Shown one piece after another: positions 6,740 through 14,021 of a stretch of 15,832 nucleotides of DNA. Within the stretch, counting starts at the first letter, position 1. The number at the start of each line of letters is the position of its first letter. Under the pieces are notes generated by a model. That model had not been told where the DNA came from. It saw only the letters and a program-made list of their open reading frames with translations, and ran no database searches. The position numbers and the translations under genes are program-made. The stretch is from contig JANXNT010000126.1 of assembly GCA_025353985.1 (NCBI GenBank), forward strand, positions 1-15,832, given 5' to 3'. Source of the DNA: Limnoglobus sp. (GTDB lineage: Bacteria > Planctomycetota > Planctomycetia > Gemmatales > Gemmataceae).

Positions 6740-8638
6740 GTGGGTCTTGTGATACAGAAATTTGGCGGGTCGAGTTTGGCGAAGGCGGAGCGCGTTCTGG
6801 AGGCAGCACGAAAGGCGATTCGTGCCAAATCTGAAGGGAACATGGTCATCGTCGTCGTCTCCGCGCAAGGCAGCACGACCGACGATTTGATTGCCAAAGC
6901 GAACGAGATTACGCCGCAACCGTCAGCCCGCGAAATGGACATGCTGCTTTCCACCGGAGAGCAGATTTCGATCGCGCTCACCGCGATGGCAATCCACGAA
7001 CTCGGCGAGAAAGCGGTCAGCTTCACCGGCCCGCAGATCGGCATCGTCACCGATAGCACGCACCGCAAAGCGCGCATCAAGAAGATCGACACGTCGAAGC
7101 TCGTCGAAGCGGTCGAGACGGGGCACATCGTGGTCATCGCTGGTTTTCAAGGGATGGACGAGCAATACGACATCACGACGCTCGGTCGGGGCGGCTCGGA
7201 TACGACGGCGGTGGCGGTGGCCGCCGCGATGAAACTCGCGGGCTACGATGTCGAATGCGAGATTTATACCGACGTCGATGGCGTCTACAGTACCGACCCG
7301 CGAATCGTCCCCGATGCCCGCAAGGCCGATGCGATCAGCTACGACGAAATGCTCGAAATGGCGAGCATGGGCGCGGGCGTCATGCACTCGCGCAGCATCG
7401 AGTTCGCGAAGAAGTACGACGTGCCATTGATGGTCCGCAACTCGCGGTCGGATGCCATCGGTACCTGGATCGTGCCCGAAGCCGAGTGGATGGGCGAAGT
7501 GCCGGTTTGCGGCGTCGCGCTCGCCGCCGACGAAGCCCGCTTGGTGCTCGAAGGCGTCCCCGACCGCCCCGGCATCAGCCATACGATCTTCGCCGCACTC
7601 GCCGCCGCGAACATCGCCACGGACATGATCGCGCAAAGCGTCGGAATCGGCGGCAAGGCGACCATCGGCTTCACCGTGCTCAATAACGAGCTGGAAAAGA
7701 CGATCAAAACCTTGAAGCCGATCGTCGGCGAGATGGGGGCGACGCTTCGCGAAACGGGCAAGGTGAGCAAGGTGTCCGTCGTCGGCGCAGGGATGCGGAA
7801 TATTAGCGGCGTGGCGGAGAAAATGTTCCAGGCGCTCGCGTCGGAGGGGATCAACATGAAGATGATTACCACCGGCGACATTAAAATCAGCGTGCTGATC
7901 GAGGAAGACGCACTGCCCGCCGAAGAGGAGACGAGCACGCCCGGCGAGGCGATCAAGAAGTCGCACCTCGAGAGCCGCAAGGCGGTGAAGGGGCGACGCG
8001 CGCTGAAGGCGGTTCACGCCGCGTTCGGGTTGCATTTGCCGCGTAAAGGTGCGGGCATTCCCGTCGGTGGAACATCGCAAACGGGCTTTAAGCCGAGGGC
8101 GAAACCGCTCGTCGTCGCTGGTGTCGGCGACCGCGAAGCCGCCGTCTCGCGGCTCGAAGGCATGGAAGATGTGCTGGTGAGCGGGGTACATTTGAACGCT
8201 GAACAGAGCCGCATCACGATCGCGGATTTGCCCGATAATCCGGGGAACTGCTCGACGATTTTCAACGCGATTGCGACGGGTGGCATTTTGGTGGACATGA
8301 TCGTGCAGAACATGAACCGCCCGGATCGCGCGGAGTTGTCGTTCACGGTGCCGCGTGCCGATTTGGCTAAAGCGCTCAAGCGAACGAAAGCGGTCGTGCA
8401 GTCGATCGACCCGAATTGTGCGGTCGTTGGCGATGCCGAGATCGCGGTCCTCTTCGTGCTCGGCGTCGGGATGCGAACGCACACCGGCGTCGCGCAAACG
8501 ATGTTCGGCGCGCTCGCCGCAAAGGGCATCAACATCGCGATGATTAACACGAGCGAAGTTTGTATTGGCGTCGTCATCGAACGCGCACGCGGCGAAGAAG
8601 CCCACGCCTGCCTCAAAGCTGCCTTCCACGTGCTCTGA
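6740..8638 (+). CDS. lysC: Aspartate kinase with two tandem ACT-domain pairs (four ACT domains)
   Basis: This enzyme phosphorylates L-aspartate with ATP, the first step to lysine, threonine, methionine and diaminopimelate; cytoplasmic. The start is GTG at 6740: GGAG at 6729-6732 sits 7 nt upstream and the protein then begins MGLVIQKFGGSSLA; the ATG at 6683 adds an unconserved tail. The protein is 632 aa, against about 400-450 for single-pair enzymes. The kinase domain (about 1-250) shows KFGGSS (7-12), TTLGRGGSDT (146-155), YTDVDGVYSTDPR (176-188) and GAGVMHSRSIEFA. ACT1 and ACT2 span about 258-336 and 343-412 (LEGVPDRPGISHTIF; VSVVGAGMRNISGVAEKMF). A linker of about 65 residues follows, then ACT3 and ACT4 at about 476-556 and 561-632 (IADLPDNPGNCSTIF; VLGVGMRTHTGVAQTMF). 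The four-ACT layout is known from cyanobacterial aspartokinase; allosteric feedback by lysine and/or threonine is expected. The next gene starts 36 bp downstream. Confidence 0.95.
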   Translation: MGLVIQKFGGSSLAKAERVLEAARKAIRAKSEGNMVIVVVSAQGSTTDDLIAKANEITPQPSAREMDMLLSTGEQISIALTAMAIHELGEKAVSFTGPQIGIVTDSTHRKARIKKIDTSKLVEAVETGHIVVIAGFQGMDEQYDITTLGRGGSDTTAVAVAAAMKLAGYDVECEIYTDVDGVYSTDPRIVPDARKADAISYDEMLEMASMGAGVMHSRSIEFAKKYDVPLMVRNSRSDAIGTWIVPEAEWMGEVPVCGVALAADEARLVLEGVPDRPGISHTIFAALAAANIATDMIAQSVGIGGKATIGFTVLNNELEKTIKTLKPIVGEMGATLRETGKVSKVSVVGAGMRNISGVAEKMFQALASEGINMKMITTGDIKISVLIEEDALPAEEETSTPGEAIKKSHLESRKAVKGRRALKAVHAAFGLHLPRKGAGIPVGGTSQTGFKPRAKPLVVAGVGDREAAVSRLEGMEDVLVSGVHLNAEQSRITIADLPDNPGNCSTIFNAIATGGILVDMIVQNMNRPDRAELSFTVPRADLAKALKRTKAVVQSIDPNCAVVGDAEIAVLFVLGVGMRTHTGVAQTMFGALAAKGINIAMINTSEVCIGVVIERARGEEAHACLKAAFHVL

Positions 8639-8674
8639 GGTTGTAACAAGTCGAGACTCACCCATGGTGCATTC

Positions 8675-9400
8675 ATGATCAAAATGCCTCGAACGATTAT
8701 TGGCGTTCCTGGATGTTGGGCGAACCGAAGCGATATTGTCGCGTCGATCGCCACACGGAGTGGCGGATATCTGTTTGCCGGCGATTACATGATGAAGATC
8801 GGAACCGATACCGCATACAAGCTGGAAATTTACGAGCACGACCCGAACCTGGCGAACGCATTCTCGATCGCGGGGCGTGGACGATTGCGAGATGTGGATC
8901 TGGAGGCCATTCGATCGCACACATTCACTTTGTATCTCGTGGTGGAGAGTGGCACGATTCCAGCGGTGCAGGCATTGCTTCACGTGACTCGGGCATTGAT
9001 CCTTTCAGGCGGAATTGGTGTCAAGGTCGAATCGGCCGGGACCGCACATCGCGTCGATCAATGGGAAGAATTTTGCGCCGATGATCGACTCGATCATCTC
9101 CTTTGGGCCTACGTCGTATATGTTGGTGATCGAGGCCACTATTACTCTTGCGGAATGCACAATTTTGGCTACAAGGATGCCATCGTTGAAGTGGACATCC
9201 CACCGGACGATGCGGCGAAAATCATACACGCGTTTCTCAGATATCTCCTGATCGAAAACCCGATAATCAATGATGGCGAGACTTTCAGTATCAGTGAGAA
9301 AGCACCACGCTACCGGATCTTTCGCGAATCATGTACGCGATTCGAAGTGGACAACCCCTTCCACAACCCGTTCGGGATCATGCGAATCGTTCCGGCCTGA
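8675..9400 (+). CDS. Uncharacterised DUF4261-like protein
   Basis: The predicted protein is 241 aa, soluble, with no signal peptide or membrane segment, and its function is unknown. Parts of it resemble DUF4261 as I remember the family: a central LILSGGIGVKVESAGTAHRVDQW (about 107-130), then YYSCGMHNFGYKDAIVEV (about 156-173), and a late helix followed by LLIENPIINDGETFSI (about 191-206). The start ATG at 8675 has no strong ribosome binding site; an alternative ATG lies three codons later at 8684. It lies 36 bp after lysC and 48 bp before the next gene in the same direction, so co-transcription from upstream is possible. Its role is not linked to amino-acid synthesis by anything visible. The coding status is well supported by its length and lack of a competing frame; the family call is tentative. 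Confidence 0.72.
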   Translation: MIKMPRTIIGVPGCWANRSDIVASIATRSGGYLFAGDYMMKIGTDTAYKLEIYEHDPNLANAFSIAGRGRLRDVDLEAIRSHTFTLYLVVESGTIPAVQALLHVTRALILSGGIGVKVESAGTAHRVDQWEEFCADDRLDHLLWAYVVYVGDRGHYYSCGMHNFGYKDAIVEVDIPPDDAAKIIHAFLRYLLIENPIINDGETFSISEKAPRYRIFRESCTRFEVDNPFHNPFGIMRIVPA

Positions 9401-9448
9401 ACCGAAACCCGTCGTCTGGTCGTGATACACTGAAACTAAGGTGCCCAC

Positions 9449-9850
9449 ATGTCCATGGCAACATTCGACACGCTGAAGTTCGCGAACGCGCTGAAAGCGG
9501 CGGGGGTGTCCGACCGTCAGGCGGAAGCCGAGGCAGTCGTATTGGCGGAAGTGTTTTCGATCAATTTTCGCGAAGTGGCTACTAAGGAAGATCTGAAACG
9601 TGCAGTTGCCGACGTCGAAACCAAATTGCGCGAAGTCGAACAGCGATTGAACGCGAAAATCGATTTGTTACGTAGCGAGGTTTACGCGAAAATCGATCAG
9701 GCGAAAGCCGAGTTGAACGCGAAGATCGACACGAACCACACGAAGTTAACGGGCGATATGTATCTGCTGCGTTGGATGTTTGGCCTACTGATCTCGCTCG
9801 TTCTCGCCATTTTCGTACGGTTGTTTTTCTTCCAGAAAACGAACGTGTAG
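9449..9850 (+). CDS. DUF1640 (CCDC90-like) coiled-coil protein with C-terminal membrane anchor
   Basis: This is a 133-aa protein. An N-terminal head FDTLKFANALKAAGVSDRQAEAEA (about 5-28) and ATKEDLKRAV (about 44-53) match bacterial DUF1640 proteins, which are related to the mitochondrial CCDC90/MCUR1 coiled-coil family. Residues about 45-105 form a heptad-rich coiled coil with repeated NAKID/YAKID units; the DNA echoes this with GCGAAAATCGAT-like 12-mers at three places. A single hydrophobic segment near the C-terminus (FGLLISLVLAIFVRLFFF, about 111-128) is probably a membrane anchor. The ATG at 9449 has TAAGG 7 nt upstream; a second ATG at 9455 (MATFDT) is the alternative. In bacteria the function is unknown; oligomeric membrane-associated scaffolding is inference. 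Genes like this are often found near mobile or multicopy loci, but none is seen here. Confidence 0.82.
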   Translation: MSMATFDTLKFANALKAAGVSDRQAEAEAVVLAEVFSINFREVATKEDLKRAVADVETKLREVEQRLNAKIDLLRSEVYAKIDQAKAELNAKIDTNHTKLTGDMYLLRWMFGLLISLVLAIFVRLFFFQKTNV

Positions 9851-9910
9851 TTGCGAAGCCTCACTGCCGCGTTCAAAGCCAGGAAACTGTTGCCGAGATG
9901 AAAAGTCACA

Positions 9911-9933
9911 AGCCGCCGGGATACCCGGCGGCT
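9911..9933 (-). terminator. Perfect 10-bp stem hairpin 3' of the TIGR03067-like gene
   Basis: The sequence AGCCGCCGGG (9911-9920), loop ATA, then CCCGGCGGCT (9924-9933) forms a perfect GC-rich 10-bp stem with a 3-nt loop. It starts 10 bp beyond the stop codon of the minus-strand gene (9944). On that strand it is followed by TGTGACTTTTC, a weak T-rich run, as in an intrinsic terminator. It also lies 60 bp after the end of the convergent DUF1640 gene, so it may block transcription from both sides. Confidence 0.72.
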
Positions 9934-9943
9934 CATCGCTTGC

Positions 9944-10414
9944 TTACTTGTCGTCTTTTTTCTCGGCCTTCTTCGCGGGCTTCAGCGTGAAACTGAATGC
10001 GGTATCGTCGTCGAACTTCTTGGGACGGTCGCCACCCGTGCCGTCGTAGGTCAGCTTGAGTTCGTCGCCTTTGAGTTCCAGAATGCCCTTGGCTTTCGAG
10101 CCTTTCAGGCCTTCCATCGGCGCTTCTTTGATTTCCATGTCGATCGCCATCGGGCTGGCCTTCGCGTCGATCGTGTAGCTGAAGGCGAAAAGCACTTTGT
10201 CGCCTTCCTTCAGCGAAATCATGTCCTTTGTGAAGGAGTATGTGCCCTTCTTGGCATCGTCGCTGAGGTCTTTACCCAACTTTTTGCCGGCGGAGATCGT
10301 CCAGTCGCCGAGCAACTTGGTGGCGTCGAACTCGACGGGCTTCTTGTCTTCGGCGAATGCGGGGGCGACCATCGCGATGGCGACGGCGAGTGCCCATGTG
10401 CGAATACGACTCAT
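9944..10414 (-). CDS. Secreted TIGR03067-like planctomycete protein
   Basis: This is a small exported protein of 156 aa. The start ATG at 10412-10414 is preceded on the minus strand by AGAGGAT with 7-nt spacing and begins a clear signal peptide (MSRIRTWALAVAIAMVAPAFAED, cleavage probably after AFA). A longer frame to 10552 would run across the promoter and is rejected. The mature part begins KLLGDWTISAGKKLGKDL and continues with an alternating strand pattern ending ELKGDELKLTYDGTGGDRPKKFDDD-AFSFTLKP. This matches the TIGR03067 domain, a lipocalin-like family expanded in planctomycetes and of unknown function. The C-terminus is lysine-rich (KPAKKAEKKDDK). It has its own promoter (10482-10509) and terminator (9911-9933), so it is probably monocistronic. 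A periplasmic or cell-envelope location is inferred. Confidence 0.85.
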   Translation of the reverse strand: MSRIRTWALAVAIAMVAPAFAEDKKPVEFDATKLLGDWTISAGKKLGKDLSDDAKKGTYSFTKDMISLKEGDKVLFAFSYTIDAKASPMAIDMEIKEAPMEGLKGSKAKGILELKGDELKLTYDGTGGDRPKKFDDDTAFSFTLKPAKKAEKKDDK

Positions 10415-10481
10415 GTGAAGATCCTCTTCGATACAAAGCGAGACATGTGAGGCCGAGGTACGTCCCGTGCCTTCCGAAACG

Positions 10482-10509
10482 ATTTTATGCTGACGTTTCA
10501 CGTGGTCAA
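10482..10509 (-). promoter_or_regulatory. Sigma70-type promoter of the TIGR03067-like gene
   Basis: On the minus strand, TTGACC (10509-10504) and TAAAAT (10487-10482) are separated by 16 bp, each matching the bacterial consensus at five of six positions. Transcription would begin near 10475, giving a leader of about 60 nt before the ATG at 10414. This is the best promoter match in the window. It sits in the 247-bp divergent intergenic region 10415-10661, which otherwise contains only the candidate promoter of the + strand gene. Confidence 0.6.
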
Positions 10510-10599
10510 TGGACACAAACAAAAGGATCGCGCAATTTCGCAAGATCGTCACATTCGATAGAATGCGTACGAATTCACACCGGCTTCGGCAGAAATCTC

Positions 10600-10628
10600 T
10601 TCTCTTATTCGACGAACTGGGCTAGACT
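10600..10628 (+). promoter_or_regulatory. Weak candidate promoter of the PepSY-like gene
   Basis: TAGACT (10623-10628) resembles a -10 hexamer and lies about 34 bp before the chosen ATG (10662), giving a plausible short leader. The hexamer 17 bp upstream (TTCTCT, 10600-10605) is a poor -35 match. The call rests mainly on position. Confidence 0.25.
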
Positions 10629-10661
10629 GTGCACACCAGTTACCTCTTCAGGGAGTTCGTT

Positions 10662-11165
10662 ATGCGTCGTTTTCTCTGTGCGATGGCGTTCGGCCTCGCG
10701 ACCTGTTTCGTCGTGTCTGCCGATGGCGGAGCGGCCAGTTCGACTCTGTCGGATTTCGAACAAGCGTTAGTTACCGCACAGGCGCAAGTACCCGGCGGAC
10801 AACTGCTTCGCGGTCGCGTCGAAGGTCTGAAGACGGGCGGATCGGTTTTCGGCTTCTATTTCTGGAAAAATAACCGCATCGTCGAAATCGAAATCAACCA
10901 GACGGCAGCCGCCTCGGAAGTCACCAAGGTGAAGGACGAGCAAAAGGCCGAAGACGTCAAAGACATCAACCCCGATGTGGCCGCACTCGTCGGCAAATCT
11001 TTGAAGTCCAAGATTCCCGAAGGACGGCTCCTCGAAATCGCCGCCGATAACCTCAAAGGCACGAGACTGTCCGAAGTGAAGTACGAAAAAGATGGCGATA
11101 AGCTCATCCTCGTCATCGGCGATGTCCGCATTGATGCGGCTTCCGGCCAAGTTTTGCCGAAGTAA
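10662..11165 (+). CDS. Secreted protein with two PepSY-like domains, function unknown
   Basis: This is a 167-aa exported protein. The ATG at 10662 is preceded by GGGAG (10651-10655) at 6 nt and starts a signal peptide ([23 protein letters not shown], cleavage probably after VSA). The ATG at 10629 would add 11 residues before it and is unlikely. The mature protein contains two similar alpha-beta halves: [20 protein letters not shown]... ending in [11 protein letters not shown], and [22 protein letters not shown]... ending in [13 protein letters not shown]. The repeated pattern and the terminal D-A-A-S-G-Q-V-L recall PepSY domains, which in other proteins act as protease inhibitors or propeptides. 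That assignment is tentative. A lysine/glutamate-rich stretch joins the halves. The pseudopilin gene begins 34 bp downstream and may be co-transcribed. Confidence 0.8.
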   Translation: MRRFLCAMAFGLATCFVVSADGGAASSTLSDFEQALVTAQAQVPGGQLLRGRVEGLKTGGSVFGFYFWKNNRIVEIEINQTAAASEVTKVKDEQKAEDVKDINPDVAALVGKSLKSKIPEGRLLEIAADNLKGTRLSEVKYEKDGDKLILVIGDVRIDAASGQVLPK

Positions 11166-11199
11166 CGGACGCTTCTTTTCACTCCGTCGGAGAATCGTC

Positions 11200-12117
11200 G
11201 TGGCGAGATTCCTTCGACGGGGTTTCACGTTAATCGAAATTCTCGTCGTGATCGCGATCATCGCGATCCTCATCGGCTTATTGCTACCCGCCGTGCAGAA
11301 GGTACGCGAGGCGGCGGCGCGTGCGAAATGCATCAACAACCTGAAGCAACTCGGCCTCGCGCTGCACACCTATCACGATCTGAATCAACGCCTGCCACAC
11401 GCGTACAACGAATATTGGAACTTTGACCCGCCGAGCGACAAGCCAATACCTCCGGACCCGCGGCCGCACAAAAGTTGGGCGACGCTGAGTCTCCCGCAAA
11501 TCGAGCAGCAAAACCTCATCGACATCGGGGTGTTGAACGCGCAACAACGGGCGGTATCGATCTACACCTGCCCCTCAGACCCCCGTCGAAACTTCATCTC
11601 CGATGGCGGGCATTACAAGCACATCGGCAACCAGTTCGGCCTGACGTCGTACCTCGCCGTCGAGGGCAGTGGCTACCTGCGCGGGCCATCGAAGACGAAC
11701 TTGAGCCTCGAATTCGGCGGGCCGAAAGATGGCATTCTCTACCGCAGTTCGACAACGACAATGGTCGAGATTACAGATGGCACGAGCAACACGGTGATGG
11801 TCGGTGAACGCCCGCCGTCGCCGGAGAAAGACCAAGATTGGGGCTGGTGGGCATGGTCCGCGTACGACAGCGCGCTCGCCGTCGTCGATTATCGCAACAT
11901 CATCGCGCCGGAATGCCCCAAGCCCTCGACTTACGGGCCAGGGTTGTTTAACGACCGCTGCCACGCGCAACACTTTTGGAGTCCGCACCCCGGCGGCGCG
12001 AACTGGCTATTCGGCGACGGCTCGGTGCGATTCCTGAACTATTCCGCCGCCGCGATTCTGCCCGCGCTCTCCACCCGCGCCGGCAACGAAGTGATCGACC
12101 ATTCGTTGATTCAATAA
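11200..12117 (+). CDS. DUF1559 pseudopilin-like protein with H-X9-DG C-terminal motif
   Basis: The predicted protein is 305 aa. The start is GTG at 11200, with GGAG at 11189-11192 (7-nt spacing), giving [26 protein letters not shown]. Longer versions from the ATG at 11092 overlap the previous gene and add unrelated residues. The prepilin peptidase site is RRG/FTLIE (residues 8-13), followed by one membrane helix (about 11-30), [29 protein letters not shown] and a DUF1559 body. The end carries [12 protein letters not shown], an H-X9-DG motif (His 263, DG 273-274) typical of planctomycete prepilin-type proteins. These occur in dozens to hundreds of copies per planctomycete genome; the role is unproven, probably in envelope or pseudopilus-like structures. 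It follows the PepSY-like gene by 34 bp and ends 5 bp before the convergent permease gene. Confidence 0.95.
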   Translation: MARFLRRGFTLIEILVVIAIIAILIGLLLPAVQKVREAAARAKCINNLKQLGLALHTYHDLNQRLPHAYNEYWNFDPPSDKPIPPDPRPHKSWATLSLPQIEQQNLIDIGVLNAQQRAVSIYTCPSDPRRNFISDGGHYKHIGNQFGLTSYLAVEGSGYLRGPSKTNLSLEFGGPKDGILYRSSTTTMVEITDGTSNTVMVGERPPSPEKDQDWGWWAWSAYDSALAVVDYRNIIAPECPKPSTYGPGLFNDRCHAQHFWSPHPGGANWLFGDGSVRFLNYSAAAILPALSTRAGNEVIDHSLIQ

Positions 12118-12122
12118 CGCGG

Positions 12123-14021
12123 CTAACGTCCTTCGTTCTCGAATTGGGACTTCGCACTTCGCCACAACGCGAACGCACTGAGCATGAGCAAGATCGTTGC
12201 CATCAGGCTACCGCAGAGCGCGGGGACGTGTTCGCCGAATGGAATTTGGCCATTCCTGTGCGACTCACGTAACAGCGCGTGGACGGCGAGCGGGGGGCTG
12301 AGCGCTTCGATGTACTGGTCCACGTCTTCGATGCCAAACCATTCCCAGGCGGCAAAGCGGAAAAACACCGCGAGCATCGGTGGCAGTGCGAACGCGGTTG
12401 CGAAGATCCCGAGGTACCACGTGGCGGCCCGGGCAACGGTGAGGCAACGCACCGATAGCCAGATGCCGAGCGAAAGCGCGAAAGCGATCATCGCCGCAAT
12501 GAGCATTCCGACGACGACGCAACAGATGGGGTGAACGCAGCGGGTGACGACCGCGAAGGCTGCGAAAATCGCGAGGCCGATTAGCCACGGTTTCAGCCAG
12601 ATCGCCGATGCAACGACTTTCGCCCAGAGGATGTCGATGCGATCGATCGGCAGAATCAGCAAGGAATCGAGCGTTTGGCGCTTGCGTTCGCGGACGACGG
12701 TCGATGTCGCCATCATGCCCGCGAACGGCACGAACGCAGCGACGGCCGCCAGCGAAGCGGCGTGCAGTAGTGGGTTTAGAATTCCCGACGGGCTTTTCCC
12801 TTCCACCATCAGACTCATTACCGCAACGAAAATCCCCAAGCCGACCGGCACCACAACAGCGATGAACAGGCCGAATAAACAGCCTTTCTGAAGGCTGCGA
12901 TCGAGGTTCGCCGTGCGGTCCGCGAAGTAAGTTTCCTTCCACAACAACGGGTCGTCGCCTTTGCGCATCGGCGGCACGGGCTTTAATCGTAGCATCGGCC
13001 GTTCGCGGCGTAGCCGTCGTGGGTCGAGCTCCGGCTCCGGTTCCCAATTGGGTAACGCGGCGGATGTCACGGGTTGCGGGGCGTTCAGCAGATACGTGCG
13101 AATGCCACCGAGCGCCAGCAGCGTACAGACGAGCGACGCGATGCCGTGTAACAGTACGAAGATTGCGGTGGCACTATCGAGGTTAAGCCCCACCCACGTG
13201 CGCGAAGATGCTTCGTTCAAAGCACCAATTGTAAAAACGAACGGCGACACGACGTAAAACGGCCCTGCAAACGTGATGCAGCAGCCACTCACCATCACCA
13301 GAAAAAACACGACGACGTAGGAATTGACGAGCACCGGGCGTAACGTCTCCGAGCGTGTGGCCGTCCACATGGAAAAGGTGGCGAGGCTCAGCGTCGAGCT
13401 GAGCGCGGCGATGAAGCAGACGACGAGCACGGTGCCATCGATACCGCCGAACAGCATCGTCAGCGTAAGTATCGGCAAGCCCGTCATGGCGAAGCCGAAG
13501 ATGTACACGAGCCGCGCGAGCAACTTGCCGACGATGATTTCCCGGTTCGACAATAACGATGCCCGCAGGAAGTCGATCGTCAGGCGATCTTTTTCCTCAA
13601 TGATCGCGCCGCCCGCAAACACCGGCGTGATGAGCGATAGAGCAATCAACTGGCAGATAAAAAACATCTGCGCGAACGATGCCGCAAAACTCGCCATGCG
13701 GTCGAGTGGAAAGACGACATCGTGGCCGACAATCAGTTCGATCGGGCCGACTTCCCGGAACTCGCGAACGTAGGTCGCGAGCAACCCGATCATCAGCACT
13801 ACCGCATAGAGCACACGCAACCGCAAATGCACGACGCCACGTGCCAGCCGCAGCATTTCGACGGCGAACAGCGGCCCGACAATCGGCGGCGAATCGTATG
13901 TGCGCCCTCGCAGTCGCCGGTAGTTCGCGATGAGCTTCAGCACGATGCCGGGGAGTACCGTGCAGCCCGCGCCGAAAAACAACGCGATTACAATGATACC
14001 GAGTAAATCAGACTGCGCCAT
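12123..14021 (-). CDS. ABC-2-type transporter permease with two permease halves
   Basis: This is an inner-membrane protein of 632 aa, probably the membrane part of an ABC exporter; its substrate is unknown. The ATG at 14019-14021 (MAQSDLLGIIVIAL) has GGGAG 7 nt upstream; the frame open to 14045 lacks this. After a first membrane helix comes a soluble stretch with FAVEMLRLARG (about 52-62). The first ABC-2 signature GGAIIEEKDRLTIDFLRA continues into NREIIVGKLLAR (about 137-170). Several helices then lead to a cytoplasmic loop with DPLLWKETYF (about 357-366). The second signature is STVVRERKRQTLDSLLIL followed by IDILWAK (about 440-468), with further helices to the end. The two signatures suggest an internal duplication or fusion. 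Its start overlaps the end of the upstream permease gene by 14 bp, so the two are likely translationally coupled and form a heterodimer. Confidence 0.88.
   Translation of the reverse strand: MAQSDLLGIIVIALFFGAGCTVLPGIVLKLIANYRRLRGRTYDSPPIVGPLFAVEMLRLARGVVHLRLRVLYAVVLMIGLLATYVREFREVGPIELIVGHDVVFPLDRMASFAASFAQMFFICQLIALSLITPVFAGGAIIEEKDRLTIDFLRASLLSNREIIVGKLLARLVYIFGFAMTGLPILTLTMLFGGIDGTVLVVCFIAALSSTLSLATFSMWTATRSETLRPVLVNSYVVVFFLVMVSGCCITFAGPFYVVSPFVFTIGALNEASSRTWVGLNLDSATAIFVLLHGIASLVCTLLALGGIRTYLLNAPQPVTSAALPNWEPEPELDPRRLRRERPMLRLKPVPPMRKGDDPLLWKETYFADRTANLDRSLQKGCLFGLFIAVVVPVGLGIFVAVMSLMVEGKSPSGILNPLLHAASLAAVAAFVPFAGMMATSTVVRERKRQTLDSLLILPIDRIDILWAKVVASAIWLKPWLIGLAIFAAFAVVTRCVHPICCVVVGMLIAAMIAFALSLGIWLSVRCLTVARAATWYLGIFATAFALPPMLAVFFRFAAWEWFGIEDVDQYIEALSPPLAVHALLRESHRNGQIPFGEHVPALCGSLMATILLMLSAFALWRSAKSQFENEGR

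Noticed and set aside
6577..7137. A 186-codon minus-strand frame covering the lysC start
   Set aside because: Most of it is antisense to the conserved kinase domain, and no family motif or start signal was seen.
6923..8983. A 686-codon open frame on the minus strand antisense to lysC
   Set aside because: It is rich in Arg, His and Asp in a low-complexity way typical of the antisense of a GC-rich gene. It shows no recognisable domain, while the opposite strand encodes a clear aspartokinase.
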